Shown here: in pieces, positions 11,550 to 20,601 of the stretch
Layout: every line of letters starts with the position of its first letter
Position numbering within the stretch: the stretch's first letter is position 1
Assembly: GCF_014648315.1 (NCBI RefSeq)
Contig: NZ_BMQW01000002.1
Coordinates: 434,001 to 498,000 of the forward strand
Direction of reading: 5' to 3'
Length of the DNA stretch: 64,000 nt
Origin: Shewanella ulleungensis
GTDB lineage: Bacteria; Pseudomonadota; Gammaproteobacteria; Enterobacterales; Shewanellaceae
The notes under the pieces: model-generated
Database searches by the model: none
What the model was told of the DNA's origin: nothing
What the model saw: only the letters and a program-made list of their open reading frames with translations
Translations under genes and position numbers: made by a program

Positions 11550-11852
11550 CTATTTTTTTGCCTTAGGCAAAGCTATCTTCATTTCTGGTGAATGACGGAA
11601 GATAACGAGTACATGACCGATAAGTTGCACTTTCGCAGACTGGGTTTCACGTATAATGGCGTCAACGATGGCATTTTTAAGCTCTCTGTCAGCAGAGGCT
11701 ACTTTCACTTTAATCAATTCATGATGAGTAAGAGCGCTATCAATTTCAGCCAGAACACCTTCAGTTAGTCCGTTGCCACCAAGCAGCACCACTGGCTTTA
11801 GACTGTGCGCCAGACCTTTTAAATGCTGTTTTTGTTTGGTTGTTAAGTTCAT
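11550..11852 (-). CDS. yhbY: Ribosome assembly RNA-binding protein YhbY (CRM domain)
   Basis: YhbY is a small CRM-domain protein that binds pre-50S ribosomal particles. The protein is 100 residues from the ATG at 11852 and starts MNLTTKQKQHLKGLAH like E. coli YhbY. It carries the GxxG-type RNA-binding loop in LLGGNGLTEG and ends in a basic tail. An in-frame TTG three codons upstream (11861) is a weaker start choice. The gene is divergent from rlmE, 90 bases away, as in E. coli. Both act on the large ribosomal subunit. Confidence 0.95.
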   Translation of the reverse strand: MNLTTKQKQHLKGLAHSLKPVVLLGGNGLTEGVLAEIDSALTHHELIKVKVASADRELKNAIVDAIIRETQSAKVQLIGHVLVIFRHSPEMKIALPKAKK

Positions 11853-11942
11853 TTGTACCAACTTTTTCTGAGTTACTGTTGAAAAACCGGTATTCTACCC
11901 TTATATAAGGCTTATGTAACTCTGAATTGTTGCGGAATTTAA

Positions 11943-12572
11943 ATGGTAACCAAAAAACGTACCGCGAGTTCGACTCGTTGGATGCAAGAACACTTTGATG
12001 ATCACTATGTGAAATTAGCGCAAAAACGGGGTTTACGTTCACGTGCAGCATTTAAGTTAGAAGAGATTCAACAAAAAGATCATTTAATTAAAACCGGCAT
12101 GACTGTTGTTGATTTGGGTGCAGCCCCTGGTGGTTGGTCACAAGTTGCAGTTAAATTGGCTGGTGATAAAGGTAAGGTCATCGCATGTGACATTTTACCA
12201 ATGGATCCAATTGTGGGTGTCGATTTTCTTCAAGGTGATTTTAGAGAAGACAAAGTATTACAAGCATTGCTTGACCGAGTAGGGCAAGATAAAGTGGATG
12301 TGGTACTATCAGATATGGCTCCGAACATGAGTGGTTCGGATACTGTAGATCAACCTAGAGCTATGTATTTAGTGGAATTAGCATTAGATATGTGTCATCA
12401 AGTGTTGGCGCCTAACGGCTGTTTTGCTGTTAAAGTCTTTCAGGGGGAGGGCTTTGACGAGTACATGAAAACAGTTAAAGAGGCATTCAAAGTAGTTAAA
12501 ACCCGAAAACCAGACTCCTCTAGAGCCCGCTCTCGAGAAGTCTATCTAGTGGCGACTGGTTACAAGTTGTAG
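11943..12572 (+). CDS. rlmE: 23S rRNA 2'-O-methyltransferase RlmE (RrmJ/FtsJ)
   Basis: RlmE methylates U2552 in the A loop of 23S rRNA, a late 50S assembly step and a heat-shock function. The 209 residues equal the E. coli length. The SAM-binding motif [11 protein letters not shown] is near residues 56-66, and the K-D-K-E catalytic set is visible in [24 protein letters not shown] and the C-terminal SREVYLV segment. It lies 45 bases before ftsH, the conserved rlmE-ftsH operon. Confidence 0.97.
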   Translation: MVTKKRTASSTRWMQEHFDDHYVKLAQKRGLRSRAAFKLEEIQQKDHLIKTGMTVVDLGAAPGGWSQVAVKLAGDKGKVIACDILPMDPIVGVDFLQGDFREDKVLQALLDRVGQDKVDVVLSDMAPNMSGSDTVDQPRAMYLVELALDMCHQVLAPNGCFAVKVFQGEGFDEYMKTVKEAFKVVKTRKPDSSRARSREVYLVATGYKL

Positions 12573-12617
12573 TAGTCTAACGTTAATAATCGCAGGACTG
12601 TTAAGAGGTCTAGTAAT

Positions 12618-14567
12618 TTGAGTGACATGGCAAAAAATTTAATACTCTGGGTTGTCATCGCTGTTGTGCTGATGTCAGTGTTTCAGGGTTATTCCCCCTC
12701 TTCTTCGAATTCGCAGAAGATGGATTACTCCGCCTTTTTGGACAATGTCCGAAATGGTCAAATTAATACGGTCGAAATAAAAAGCGACCAAAGAACAATT
12801 GAAGGGACAAAACGTACCGGCGAGAAGTTCACCACTATCATGCCTATGTATGACCAAGATTTAATTAATGATCTTGATCGTAAAGGTATCACGATGAAAG
12901 GCCAAGAAGCTGAAGAATCAAGCTTCCTAACCCAAATATTTATTTCTTGGTTCCCAATGTTACTACTTATTGGCGTGTGGATTTTCTTCATGCGACAAAT
13001 GCAAGGTGGTGGCGGTAAAGGCGCAATGTCATTTGGTAAAAGTAAAGCCAAATTGATGAGCGAAGATCAAATCAAAACCACGTTTGCTGATGTTGCAGGT
13101 TGTGATGAAGCAAAAGAAGAAGTAAAAGAACTCGTTGATTATTTACGTGACCCAACTAAATTCCAAAAATTAGGCGGCCGAATTCCTACGGGCGTATTAA
13201 TGGTGGGACCACCTGGTACCGGTAAAACATTGCTTGCTAAAGCGATTGCGGGTGAATCAAAAGTACCATTCTTCACAATATCTGGTTCTGATTTCGTTGA
13301 AATGTTTGTTGGTGTTGGTGCATCTCGTGTGCGTGACATGTTTGAACAAGCTAAAAAATCAGCTCCTTGTATTATCTTTATTGACGAAATTGATGCTGTG
13401 GGTCGCCAACGTGGCGCAGGTGTTGGTGGTGGTCACGATGAGCGTGAACAAACATTAAACCAAATGTTGGTTGAAATGGATGGCTTTGAAGGTAACGAAG
13501 GTATTATTGTAATTGCTGCGACTAACCGTCCAGATGTTTTAGACTCTGCTTTACTTCGTCCTGGTCGTTTTGACCGTCAGGTGGTTGTAGGTTTACCCGA
13601 TGTTAGAGGTCGTGAGCAGATTCTTAAAGTCCATATGCGCAAAGTGCCATTATCTGACGATGTTAAAGCCAGTGTTATTGCTCGTGGTACGCCAGGGTTC
13701 TCAGGTGCAGACTTAGCAAACTTAGTTAACGAAGCGGCACTGTTTGCTGCACGTGGTAACCGTCGTTCTGTTGGCATGGAAGAGTTTGAGCGTGCTAAAG
13801 ATAAAATCATGATGGGTGCAGAGCGCCGTTCTATGGTGATGTCTGAATCTGACAAAGAGATGACTGCTTATCATGAAGCTGGCCATGCAATCGTAGGTTG
13901 CTTAGTGCCTGAACATGATCCAGTACACAAGGTAACCATTATTCCGCGCGGTCGTGCGTTAGGTGTCACCTTCTTCTTACCTGAAGCAGATGCTGTGAGC
14001 CAAAGCCGTCGCAAGCTTGAGTCGCAGATTTCAGTAGCCTACGGTGGACGTTTGGCCGAAGAACTTATTTACGGTAGTGAAAAAGTCTCCACAGGTGCAT
14101 CGCAAGACATTAAATACGCAACATCAATTGCGCGTAACATGGTGACCCAATGGGGTTTCTCTGACAAGCTGGGTCCTTTACTGTATGCAGAAGAAGAGAA
14201 CGAAGTTTTCTTAGGCCGCAGTATGGGTAAATCAAAAGCAATGTCTGGTGACACGGCGACGTTAATTGACTCAGAAATCAAAATGTTTATCGATAAAAAC
14301 TATCAACGTGCGCAAACCATGCTGACAGATAATATGGATATTTTACATGCGATGAAAGATGCACTGATGAAATACGAAACGATTGATTCTTTGCAAATCG
14401 ATGATTTGATGAACCGTCGTGAAGTGCGTATGCCAGCCGAATGGCAAAAAGATGAATCATCGGATGACAAAGGTGGCGGAAATAGTGCACCTAAAGTTGA
14501 AGAAGAAAAGTCTGAAGAGGCACCTAAAGCTGATATTAGTGACGCAGATGAATCACCTGCAAAATAA
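12618..14567 (+). CDS. ftsH: ATP-dependent zinc metalloprotease FtsH
   Basis: FtsH is the inner-membrane AAA+ protease that degrades misassembled membrane proteins and regulatory substrates. It has two N-terminal membrane helices (about 7-23 and 106-125), Walker A GPPGTGKT at about 197-204, Walker [10 protein letters not shown], and the zinc motif HEAGH near residue 418. The C-terminus is a long acidic tail rich in Glu, Asp, Ser and Lys. The TTG start at 12618 is favoured by AAGAGG at 12603-12608; an ATG three codons later (12627, MAKNLIL) is the alternative. A terminator follows before folP. Confidence 0.97.
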   Translation: MSDMAKNLILWVVIAVVLMSVFQGYSPSSSNSQKMDYSAFLDNVRNGQINTVEIKSDQRTIEGTKRTGEKFTTIMPMYDQDLINDLDRKGITMKGQEAEESSFLTQIFISWFPMLLLIGVWIFFMRQMQGGGGKGAMSFGKSKAKLMSEDQIKTTFADVAGCDEAKEEVKELVDYLRDPTKFQKLGGRIPTGVLMVGPPGTGKTLLAKAIAGESKVPFFTISGSDFVEMFVGVGASRVRDMFEQAKKSAPCIIFIDEIDAVGRQRGAGVGGGHDEREQTLNQMLVEMDGFEGNEGIIVIAATNRPDVLDSALLRPGRFDRQVVVGLPDVRGREQILKVHMRKVPLSDDVKASVIARGTPGFSGADLANLVNEAALFAARGNRRSVGMEEFERAKDKIMMGAERRSMVMSESDKEMTAYHEAGHAIVGCLVPEHDPVHKVTIIPRGRALGVTFFLPEADAVSQSRRKLESQISVAYGGRLAEELIYGSEKVSTGASQDIKYATSIARNMVTQWGFSDKLGPLLYAEEENEVFLGRSMGKSKAMSGDTATLIDSEIKMFIDKNYQRAQTMLTDNMDILHAMKDALMKYETIDSLQIDDLMNRREVRMPAEWQKDESSDDKGGGNSAPKVEEEKSEEAPKADISDADESPAK

Positions 14568-14582
14568 ATAATCAAGCCAATA

Positions 14583-14613
14583 AAGAAAACCCCGAAAGGG
14601 GTTTTCTTGTTTT
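14583..14613 (+). terminator. Intrinsic terminator after ftsH
   Basis: AGAAAACCCC and GGGGTTTTCT form a hairpin with a GAAA-type loop followed by T residues, between ftsH and folP. Confidence 0.9.
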
Positions 14614-14636
14614 TAATCTACGTTAGGAAGTTACCC

Positions 14637-15470
14637 GTGTTTCAATTAACTCATGCTAATAAAACCCTTGATTTATCATCGCCAATCGTAATGGGCATTG
14701 TGAATGTCACACCTGATTCTTTTTCTGATGGCGGTGAATATACCGATTTTGAACAGGCGTGTCGTCATGTTGATGATATGGTTGAACAAGGTGCATTAAT
14801 AATCGATGTTGGTGGTGAGTCAACAAGACCTGGCGCGGCAAAGGTAACGATTGAACAAGAGTTGGCTAGAGTTATTCCTATTATTGAATATACCGCTAAA
14901 ACTCATAATGTTTGGATTTCAATCGATACCAGCAAGCCAGAAGTGATGGAGGCGGCAGTTAATGCAGGTGCTAATTTAATTAATGATGTACGTGCATTAC
15001 AAGTACCAGGAGCATTAGCTATGGCAGCATCGCTTGATGTCCCTATTTGCTTGATGCACATGCAAGGCGAACCGCAAACGATGCAAGAATCGCCTTCCTA
15101 TGATGACGTGGTTGATGAGGTTACCGCATTTTTTGAGTTGCGTATCGCCTATTGTGAAGCTGCGGGTATAGAGCGTGAGAGATTAATTCTTGATCCAGGT
15201 TTTGGCTTTGGTAAAACTTTAGCGCATAATTATCGCCTATTAGCCATGTTACCTAAATTGCATGAGTTCCATTTGCCGGTACTAGTCGGTCTATCTCGTA
15301 AAAGTATGATTGGCAACTTATTAGGTCGTGACACTGACCAACGACTTGCCGGCAGTCTGGCTGGTGCATTAATTGCTGCGCAACAAGGCGCGCAAATTAT
15401 TAGAGTGCATGACGTTGCCGAAACCTTCGATGTACTTAAGGTTATGTCTGCAACCATGGAACAATTATAA
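14637..15470 (+). CDS. folP: Dihydropteroate synthase
   Basis: FolP condenses p-aminobenzoate with dihydropterin pyrophosphate in folate synthesis and is the sulfonamide target. The 277-residue TIM barrel shows both signature motifs: GIVNVTPDSFSDGG near the N-terminus and DVGGESTRPGA about 35 residues later. The GTG start at 14637 was chosen for the TAGGAAG sequence six bases upstream and because the in-frame ATG at 14607 lies in the ftsH terminator. The order ftsH-folP-glmM is conserved with E. coli. Confidence 0.96.
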   Translation: MFQLTHANKTLDLSSPIVMGIVNVTPDSFSDGGEYTDFEQACRHVDDMVEQGALIIDVGGESTRPGAAKVTIEQELARVIPIIEYTAKTHNVWISIDTSKPEVMEAAVNAGANLINDVRALQVPGALAMAASLDVPICLMHMQGEPQTMQESPSYDDVVDEVTAFFELRIAYCEAAGIERERLILDPGFGFGKTLAHNYRLLAMLPKLHEFHLPVLVGLSRKSMIGNLLGRDTDQRLAGSLAGALIAAQQGAQIIRVHDVAETFDVLKVMSATMEQL

Positions 15471-15563
15471 CTTTCTCGATTGCTTTATGGTGCATATGGC
15501 AGCCAGTAATCGCAAAAATCATAATAATACTTAACACAAAGTGAATCACTTAAGTGGGGAACT

Positions 15564-16901
15564 GTGAAGCAAAGAAAATTTTTTGGTACTGACGGTATTC
15601 GCGGTAAAGTGGGTGACGGTAAAATGACCCCAGAACTGGCATTAAAGCTTGGTTGGGCTGCAGGGCGTGTTTTATCGAGAAATGGCACTCAAAAGGTCAT
15701 CATTGGCAAAGACACTCGTATTTCAGGATATTTATTTGAATCAGCATTAGAAGCGGGTTTATCTGCCGCGGGCTTAAATGTGTTGTTATTAGGGCCTATG
15801 CCTACTCCTGCAGTGGCCTATTTAACGAGAACGTTTAGAGCCGAAGCGGGTGTCGTCATTAGCGCGTCGCATAATCCTTATTACGACAATGGTATTAAAT
15901 TCTTTTCAACTGACGGCAGTAAACTTGATGATGCAATTGAGCTAGAGATAGAAGCTGAACTTGAAAAGCCTCTGGTTTGCGTCGAATCTCACTTACTCGG
16001 TAAGGCTCGTCGTATAGAGGATGCCGCAGGGCGTTATATTGAATATTGCAAAGGTAACTTTCCAGCAGAGCATACTCTAGAAGGGTTAAAAATTGTCGTC
16101 GATTGTGCTCATGGTGCGACTTATCATATTGCTCCGAATGTATTTCGGGAATTAGGTGCAGATGTTGTCGCTATTGGTGATAAACCTAACGGTTTAAACA
16201 TAAATGACAAAGTTGGCGCCACGTCAATGGCAAAAATATGTGAAACGGTATTAGCTGAAAATGCTGATTTAGGTATCGCACTCGATGGTGATGGCGATCG
16301 CATAATGATGGTTAATAATCGTGGTGAAGTCATAGATGGCGATCAAATATTATATATTTTAGCCGTAGATGCTCAAAAGCGTGGTATTTTAAAAGGCGGT
16401 GTAGTGGGTACCTTAATGTCGAATTTAGGGTTAGACTTAGCACTGCAAACACTTGATATTCCATTTGTTCGTTCAAATGTAGGTGATCGATACGTAATGG
16501 AAATGTTGAAGCAACATGACTGGCGTATAGGTGGTGAAAACTCAGGCCACATTCTTAACCTCGATCACGGTACAACAGGCGATGGTATTGTGGCAGGTAT
16601 TTTAGTGCTTGCTGCGATGAGAAGACAGCAAGCAACACTAGAGCAGCTAACTGAGCCGATGAAAATGTTGCCTCAGGTTTTAGTGAATGTTCGCTTTGAA
16701 GGAACCACCAATCCACTCGACACCGATGCCGTTAAAATGGCGCAGGAAAAAGTGGAAGCACAATTGGGTGCTCGCGGACGTGTATTACTGCGTAAATCAG
16801 GTACCGAACCGTTAATCCGAGTCATGGTCGAAGGAGATGACCACTCGCAAGTACTTGCACATGCAAATAGTATCGCTGAGGCGGTAAAAGCAGCATGTTA
16901 A
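15564..16901 (+). CDS. glmM: Phosphoglucosamine mutase
   Basis: GlmM interconverts glucosamine-6-phosphate and glucosamine-1-phosphate for UDP-GlcNAc, peptidoglycan and LPS synthesis. The 445 residues equal the E. coli length. The phosphorylated serine is Ser102 in ISASHNP, the metal-binding loop is DGDGDR, and the sugar/phosphate loops are GGENSGH and [12 protein letters not shown]. The start is GTG at 15564 after GGGGA. The gene follows folP after 93 bases. Confidence 0.97.
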   Translation: MKQRKFFGTDGIRGKVGDGKMTPELALKLGWAAGRVLSRNGTQKVIIGKDTRISGYLFESALEAGLSAAGLNVLLLGPMPTPAVAYLTRTFRAEAGVVISASHNPYYDNGIKFFSTDGSKLDDAIELEIEAELEKPLVCVESHLLGKARRIEDAAGRYIEYCKGNFPAEHTLEGLKIVVDCAHGATYHIAPNVFRELGADVVAIGDKPNGLNINDKVGATSMAKICETVLAENADLGIALDGDGDRIMMVNNRGEVIDGDQILYILAVDAQKRGILKGGVVGTLMSNLGLDLALQTLDIPFVRSNVGDRYVMEMLKQHDWRIGGENSGHILNLDHGTTGDGIVAGILVLAAMRRQQATLEQLTEPMKMLPQVLVNVRFEGTTNPLDTDAVKMAQEKVEAQLGARGRVLLRKSGTEPLIRVMVEGDDHSQVLAHANSIAEAVKAAC

Positions 16902-17039
16902 TTATTTGAATATTCAGGAATGTCATTGCGCGCTTAAAAAGTAGACGCTTCGACCATTAAACTGAAATATTCCCCTTTTAGCTATTGTAACTTGATAAGT
17001 GGTTCGCTATTATTCACGCCGCTTTCAAAGGAGACAGTG

Positions 17040-17822
17040 ATGGCACTCAGACGTCCTATGGTAGCTGGCAACTGGAAAATGAATGGTAATTCAGCATTAG
17101 CTGAAGAGCTTTTTAAAAAGTTTGCCTCGAAGCTCCAAAATGATTCAGCTGAAGTGGTTTTATGCCCGCCTTCAATTTATCTTGAAAGTGTTAGGCAACT
17201 GCTTGAAGCCAATAAGCAAACTCTAGATGGTGCGCTTGTTAGAATGGGCGCGCAAAATTTAAGTCAACATGACTTTGGCGCGTACACCGGTGAAATATCT
17301 GGGCAGATGCTAAAAGATTCAGGATGTCGGTATGTGATTATCGGCCATTCCGAACGTCGCCGTATGTACGGAGAGACGAGTAATATTGTGGCAGAGAAAT
17401 TTGCTGCAGCGCAAAAACATGGTTTAACACCAATTTTATGCGTAGGTGAATCAGGTCCAGCGCGTGAGGCAAGACGCACCTTTGAGGTGATTGCTGAAGA
17501 GTTAGACATAGTAATAGAAAAAAACGGTACCATGGCTTTTGATAACGCTATTATCGCTTACGAACCTTTATGGGCAGTAGGAACTGGTAAAAGCGCTACA
17601 CCAGAGCAGGCACAAGAAGTTCATGCGTTTATTCGCAGTCGCCTCTCTGAAGTATCTCCATTTATTGGAGAAAATATCAGGATTCTTTACGGTGGTAGTG
17701 TTACCCCCAATAATGCGGCAGATATTTTTGCCCAGCCTGATGTTGATGGTGGTCTGATTGGCGGTGCAAGTCTGAACTCTACTGAGTTTTTAAGTTTATG
17801 TACCATAGCGATGAGCGCGTAA
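17040..17822 (+). CDS. tpiA: Triosephosphate isomerase
   Basis: TpiA interconverts dihydroxyacetone phosphate and glyceraldehyde-3-phosphate. The 260-residue TIM barrel has the catalytic Lys in NWKMNGN, the His in IGHSERR, the Glu in AYEPLWAVGTG (with the flexible loop 6), and the phosphate loop GGSVTPNN. The ATG at 17040 has AAGGAG at 17028-17033; an in-frame ATG at 16992 lacks such a site. In E. coli glmM is followed directly by secG, so tpiA here is an insertion into that order. secG starts 4 bases after the tpiA stop. Confidence 0.97.
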   Translation: MALRRPMVAGNWKMNGNSALAEELFKKFASKLQNDSAEVVLCPPSIYLESVRQLLEANKQTLDGALVRMGAQNLSQHDFGAYTGEISGQMLKDSGCRYVIIGHSERRRMYGETSNIVAEKFAAAQKHGLTPILCVGESGPAREARRTFEVIAEELDIVIEKNGTMAFDNAIIAYEPLWAVGTGKSATPEQAQEVHAFIRSRLSEVSPFIGENIRILYGGSVTPNNAADIFAQPDVDGGLIGGASLNSTEFLSLCTIAMSA

Positions 17823-17826
17823 TAAT

Positions 17827-18162
17827 ATGTACGAAGTTCTTATAGTTGTATATTTGATAGTTGCATTAGGTCTTGTAGGCTTAATTTTAATTCAACAAGG
17901 AAAGGGTGCCGATATGGGCGCATCTTTCGGAGCTGGTGCTTCAGGCACGTTATTTGGCTCAAGTGGTTCAGGTAATTTTCTGACCCGTTCAACTGCTGTC
18001 TTAGCGATTGGTTTTTTCGCGTTAAGTTTAGTGATTGGTAATTTAAGTGCCAATCACACACAGCAGAATGATCAATGGAACGATTTAGGTACTGCAGCAG
18101 AGCAAATCATTGATGAAGTGCCTGTACAGACCGAACAGTCAGAAACTAAGATTCCTGACTAG
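17827..18162 (+). CDS. secG: Preprotein translocase subunit SecG
   Basis: SecG is the small non-essential subunit of the SecYEG channel. The 111-residue protein has two membrane helices (about 1-20 and 52-72) separated by the conserved Gly-rich loop with GADMGASFGAGASGTLFG. The C-terminal tail is acidic and polar. It begins 4 bases after tpiA and is followed by two tRNA genes, as secG is followed by leuU in E. coli. Confidence 0.95.
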   Translation: MYEVLIVVYLIVALGLVGLILIQQGKGADMGASFGAGASGTLFGSSGSGNFLTRSTAVLAIGFFALSLVIGNLSANHTQQNDQWNDLGTAAEQIIDEVPVQTEQSETKIPD

Positions 18163-18175
18163 TAAACTAGTTTAC

Positions 18176-18262
18176 GCCGAGGTGGTGGAATTGGTAGACG
18201 CGCAGCCTTGAGGTGGCTGTGTCCTAACGGACGTGCGGGTTCAAGTCCCGCTCTCGGCACCA
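18176..18262 (+). tRNA. leuU: tRNA-Leu (anticodon GAG)
   Basis: A complete 87-base class II tRNA with encoded CCA. The acceptor stem GCCGAGG pairs with TCTCGGC (one G-U), the anticodon stem is CAGCC/GGCTG with loop TTGAGGT giving anticodon GAG, a long variable arm follows, and the T arm contains GTTCAAGTC. The position after secG and the anticodon match E. coli leuU. Confidence 0.96.
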
Positions 18263-18344
18263 AATTATAACTAATAAACCAAGGATTGTGTTTGATTAGT
18301 TATTGCAAGATATGACGTAAATCAATATACTTGCATGCAGTTGA

Positions 18345-18420
<76 letters not shown>

Positions 18421-18483
18421 GCTCCTTGTAATTTATTTTCAGTTTGAAATTAAATTACAATTTACAGGTTCTATAATAAAATG

Positions 18484-18507
18484 ACCTCGTGATTACGGGG
18501 TTTTTTG
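18484..18507 (+). terminator. Terminator/attenuator between metY and rimP (first)
   Basis: ACCTCGT (18484-18490) pairs with ACGGGGT (18495-18501) including G-U pairs, followed by a run of T. It lies between the initiator tRNA and rimP. Confidence 0.75.
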
Positions 18508-18550
18508 TTATATGGACTTTTAAATATCCGTGTTATTGACGGGTTGCTCT

Positions 18551-18577
18551 GGGGCTTTTAGCCCTTTTTTTGTTTTT
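18551..18577 (+). terminator. Terminator/attenuator between metY and rimP (second)
   Basis: GGGGCT (18551-18556) pairs with AGCCCT around a short T loop and is followed by seven T residues. It ends only about 15 bases before the rimP start. Confidence 0.7.
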
Positions 18578-18589
18578 TGGGGGTCATTT

Positions 18590-19045
18590 TTGGCAACAAT
18601 AGAATCCAAGCTAGTTGAAATGTTAACGGTTCCAGTTGAAGCGTCAGGCTTTCAGCTTTGGGGCATTGAATATGTTCAAGCTGGTCGTCATTCAATTCTA
18701 CGTGTATTTATTGATCACGAGAATGGCATCAATATTGAAGATTGTGCTGAGGCCAGTCGTCAAGTTAGCGCAGTTATGGATGTTGAAGACCCGATTTCTA
18801 CAGAATACACATTAGAAGTATCTTCGCCTGGAGTAGATAGACCGTTATTTACAGCAGCGCAGTATGCCGCTTACATCGGTGAAGATGCGAAAGTACAGTT
18901 GACTATGCCTGTTGCGGGTAGTCGAAATCTAAAAGGCGTCATCACTAGTGTTGATGGGCAAATGCTCACCATCAAAGTTGATGGTAAAGACTTGATTGTT
19001 GCTTTGGATAATATCCGCAAAGGCAACATTATCGCTAAGTTTTGA
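18590..19045 (+). CDS. rimP: Ribosome maturation factor RimP
   Basis: RimP is needed for 30S subunit maturation. The 151-residue protein aligns along its length with E. coli RimP (150): [14 protein letters not shown] near the start, [19 protein letters not shown], and the signature [13 protein letters not shown]. The TTG start at 18590 is supported by GGGGG at 18579-18583. A longer in-frame reading from 18530 would run through the terminator hairpin and is rejected. nusA follows after 31 bases. Confidence 0.95.
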   Translation: MATIESKLVEMLTVPVEASGFQLWGIEYVQAGRHSILRVFIDHENGINIEDCAEASRQVSAVMDVEDPISTEYTLEVSSPGVDRPLFTAAQYAAYIGEDAKVQLTMPVAGSRNLKGVITSVDGQMLTIKVDGKDLIVALDNIRKGNIIAKF

Positions 19046-19076
19046 TAGTTTCAGGTGAAGAACGAGGCAAGACCAA

Positions 19077-20576
19077 ATGAATAAAGAGATCCTGCTAGTC
19101 GCAGAAGCGGTTTCCAACGAGAAAGGCGTTCCGCGCGAGAAAATTTTTGAAGCGCTAGAAATTGCTTTAGCTACTGCTACTAAGAAAAAATACGAAGGTG
19201 ATATTGAAGTTCGTGTTGCGATTGATCGTAAAACCGGTCACTACGATACTTTCCGTCGTTGGATGGTAGTTGATGATAAGGGTGAAGCCTTAGAAAACCC
19301 ATACAGCGAAATCACGCTTGAAGCGGCTTTATTTGAAGAGCCAGGTATTCAAGTGGGTGAGTTTATTGAAGATCAAATTGACTCAGTTGCTTTCGACCGT
19401 ATTACCACTCAAACCGCTAAGCAAGTTATCGTACAAAAAGTACGTGAAGCAGAACGCGCGCAAATTGTTGAACAATTTATTGAGCGTGAAGGCGAAATCG
19501 TAACCGGTGTCGTTAAGAAAAGTACCCGTGAAAGTGTTGTTGTTGATTTAGGTAATAACGCAGATGGCGTATTATTTAGAGAAGATTTAATCAGCCGTGA
19601 ATCATTTCGTCCTGGTGACCGTGTTCGTGCATTATTGTACGCAGTACGTCCAGAAGCACGTGGCGCTCAAATATTTTTAACACGTAGTAAGCCTGAAATG
19701 TTAATTGAGCTTTTTCGCGTAGAAGTGCCTGAAATTTATGACGAGTTAATCGAAGTAATGGGTGCTGCACGTGATCCAGGCGCTCGCGCTAAAATTGCTG
19801 TTAAGTCTAACGACCGTCGTATTGATCCGATAGGTGCTTGTGTTGGTATGCGTGGTGCACGCGTACAAGCAGTTTCGAATGAATTAGGTGGCGAGCGTGT
19901 TGACATCGTGTTGTGGGATGATAATCCTGCTCAATATGTGATCAATGCCATGGCGCCAGCCGATGTTGCGTCTATCATTGTGGACGAAGACAACCACTCT
20001 ATGGACATTGCTGTTGAAGCCGACAGTTTAGCACAGGCTATTGGTCGTAACGGCCAAAACGTACGTTTAGCAACTCAACTGACTGGTTGGGAACTAAACG
20101 TAATGACAGTAGAAGACATGAACAAAAAACACCAAGCCGAAAGTGCGAAAGTGATTGATTTGTTTGTAGCTTCGCTAGATGTAGATACAGATTTTGCGAC
20201 AGTATTAGCTGATGAAGGATTTACTTCACTAGAAGAAATCGCTTATGTGCCAGAATCTGAACTACTCGCAATAGAAGGCTTTGACGAAGGAACCGTCGCG
20301 GCATTACGTGAACGTGCAAAAGCAGCTATCTCGACAAGAGCACTAGCTACTGAAGAAGCGTTAGATGGTGCAGAGCCAAGTGCTGACTTATTAGCATTGG
20401 AAGGATTAGAAAGACATTTAGCTTATGTTTTAGCGAGCAAAGGCGTAGTGACTTTAGAAGACTTGGCCGAGCAAGGTATTGACGATTTAATTGATATTGA
20501 AGAATTAACAGAAGAAAAAGCAGGTGAGCTTATTATGGCTGCCCGCAACATCTGTTGGTTTGGCGAAGAAGCATAA
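19077..20576 (+). CDS. nusA: Transcription termination/antitermination factor NusA
   Basis: NusA binds RNA polymerase and nascent RNA and modulates pausing, termination and antitermination. The 499-residue protein has the N-terminal polymerase-binding domain (1-130), an S1 domain (about 135-200), two KH domains (about 230-345) with [12 protein letters not shown] and [13 protein letters not shown], and two C-terminal acidic helix-hairpin repeats (about 365-495) as in E. coli. It lies in the rimP-nusA-infB operon. Confidence 0.98.
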   Translation: MNKEILLVAEAVSNEKGVPREKIFEALEIALATATKKKYEGDIEVRVAIDRKTGHYDTFRRWMVVDDKGEALENPYSEITLEAALFEEPGIQVGEFIEDQIDSVAFDRITTQTAKQVIVQKVREAERAQIVEQFIEREGEIVTGVVKKSTRESVVVDLGNNADGVLFREDLISRESFRPGDRVRALLYAVRPEARGAQIFLTRSKPEMLIELFRVEVPEIYDELIEVMGAARDPGARAKIAVKSNDRRIDPIGACVGMRGARVQAVSNELGGERVDIVLWDDNPAQYVINAMAPADVASIIVDEDNHSMDIAVEADSLAQAIGRNGQNVRLATQLTGWELNVMTVEDMNKKHQAESAKVIDLFVASLDVDTDFATVLADEGFTSLEEIAYVPESELLAIEGFDEGTVAALRERAKAAISTRALATEEALDGAEPSADLLALEGLERHLAYVLASKGVVTLEDLAEQGIDDLIDIEELTEEKAGELIMAARNICWFGEEA

Positions 20577-20601
20577 GTCGATCAACAGGGGGATTTAATT
20601 G

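Noticed and set aside
18267..18303. Inverted repeat ATAACTAAT/ATTAGTTAT between the two tRNA genes as a terminator
   Set aside because: The stem is AT-rich with a 19-base loop and no T run follows, so termination between the tRNAs is not supported.
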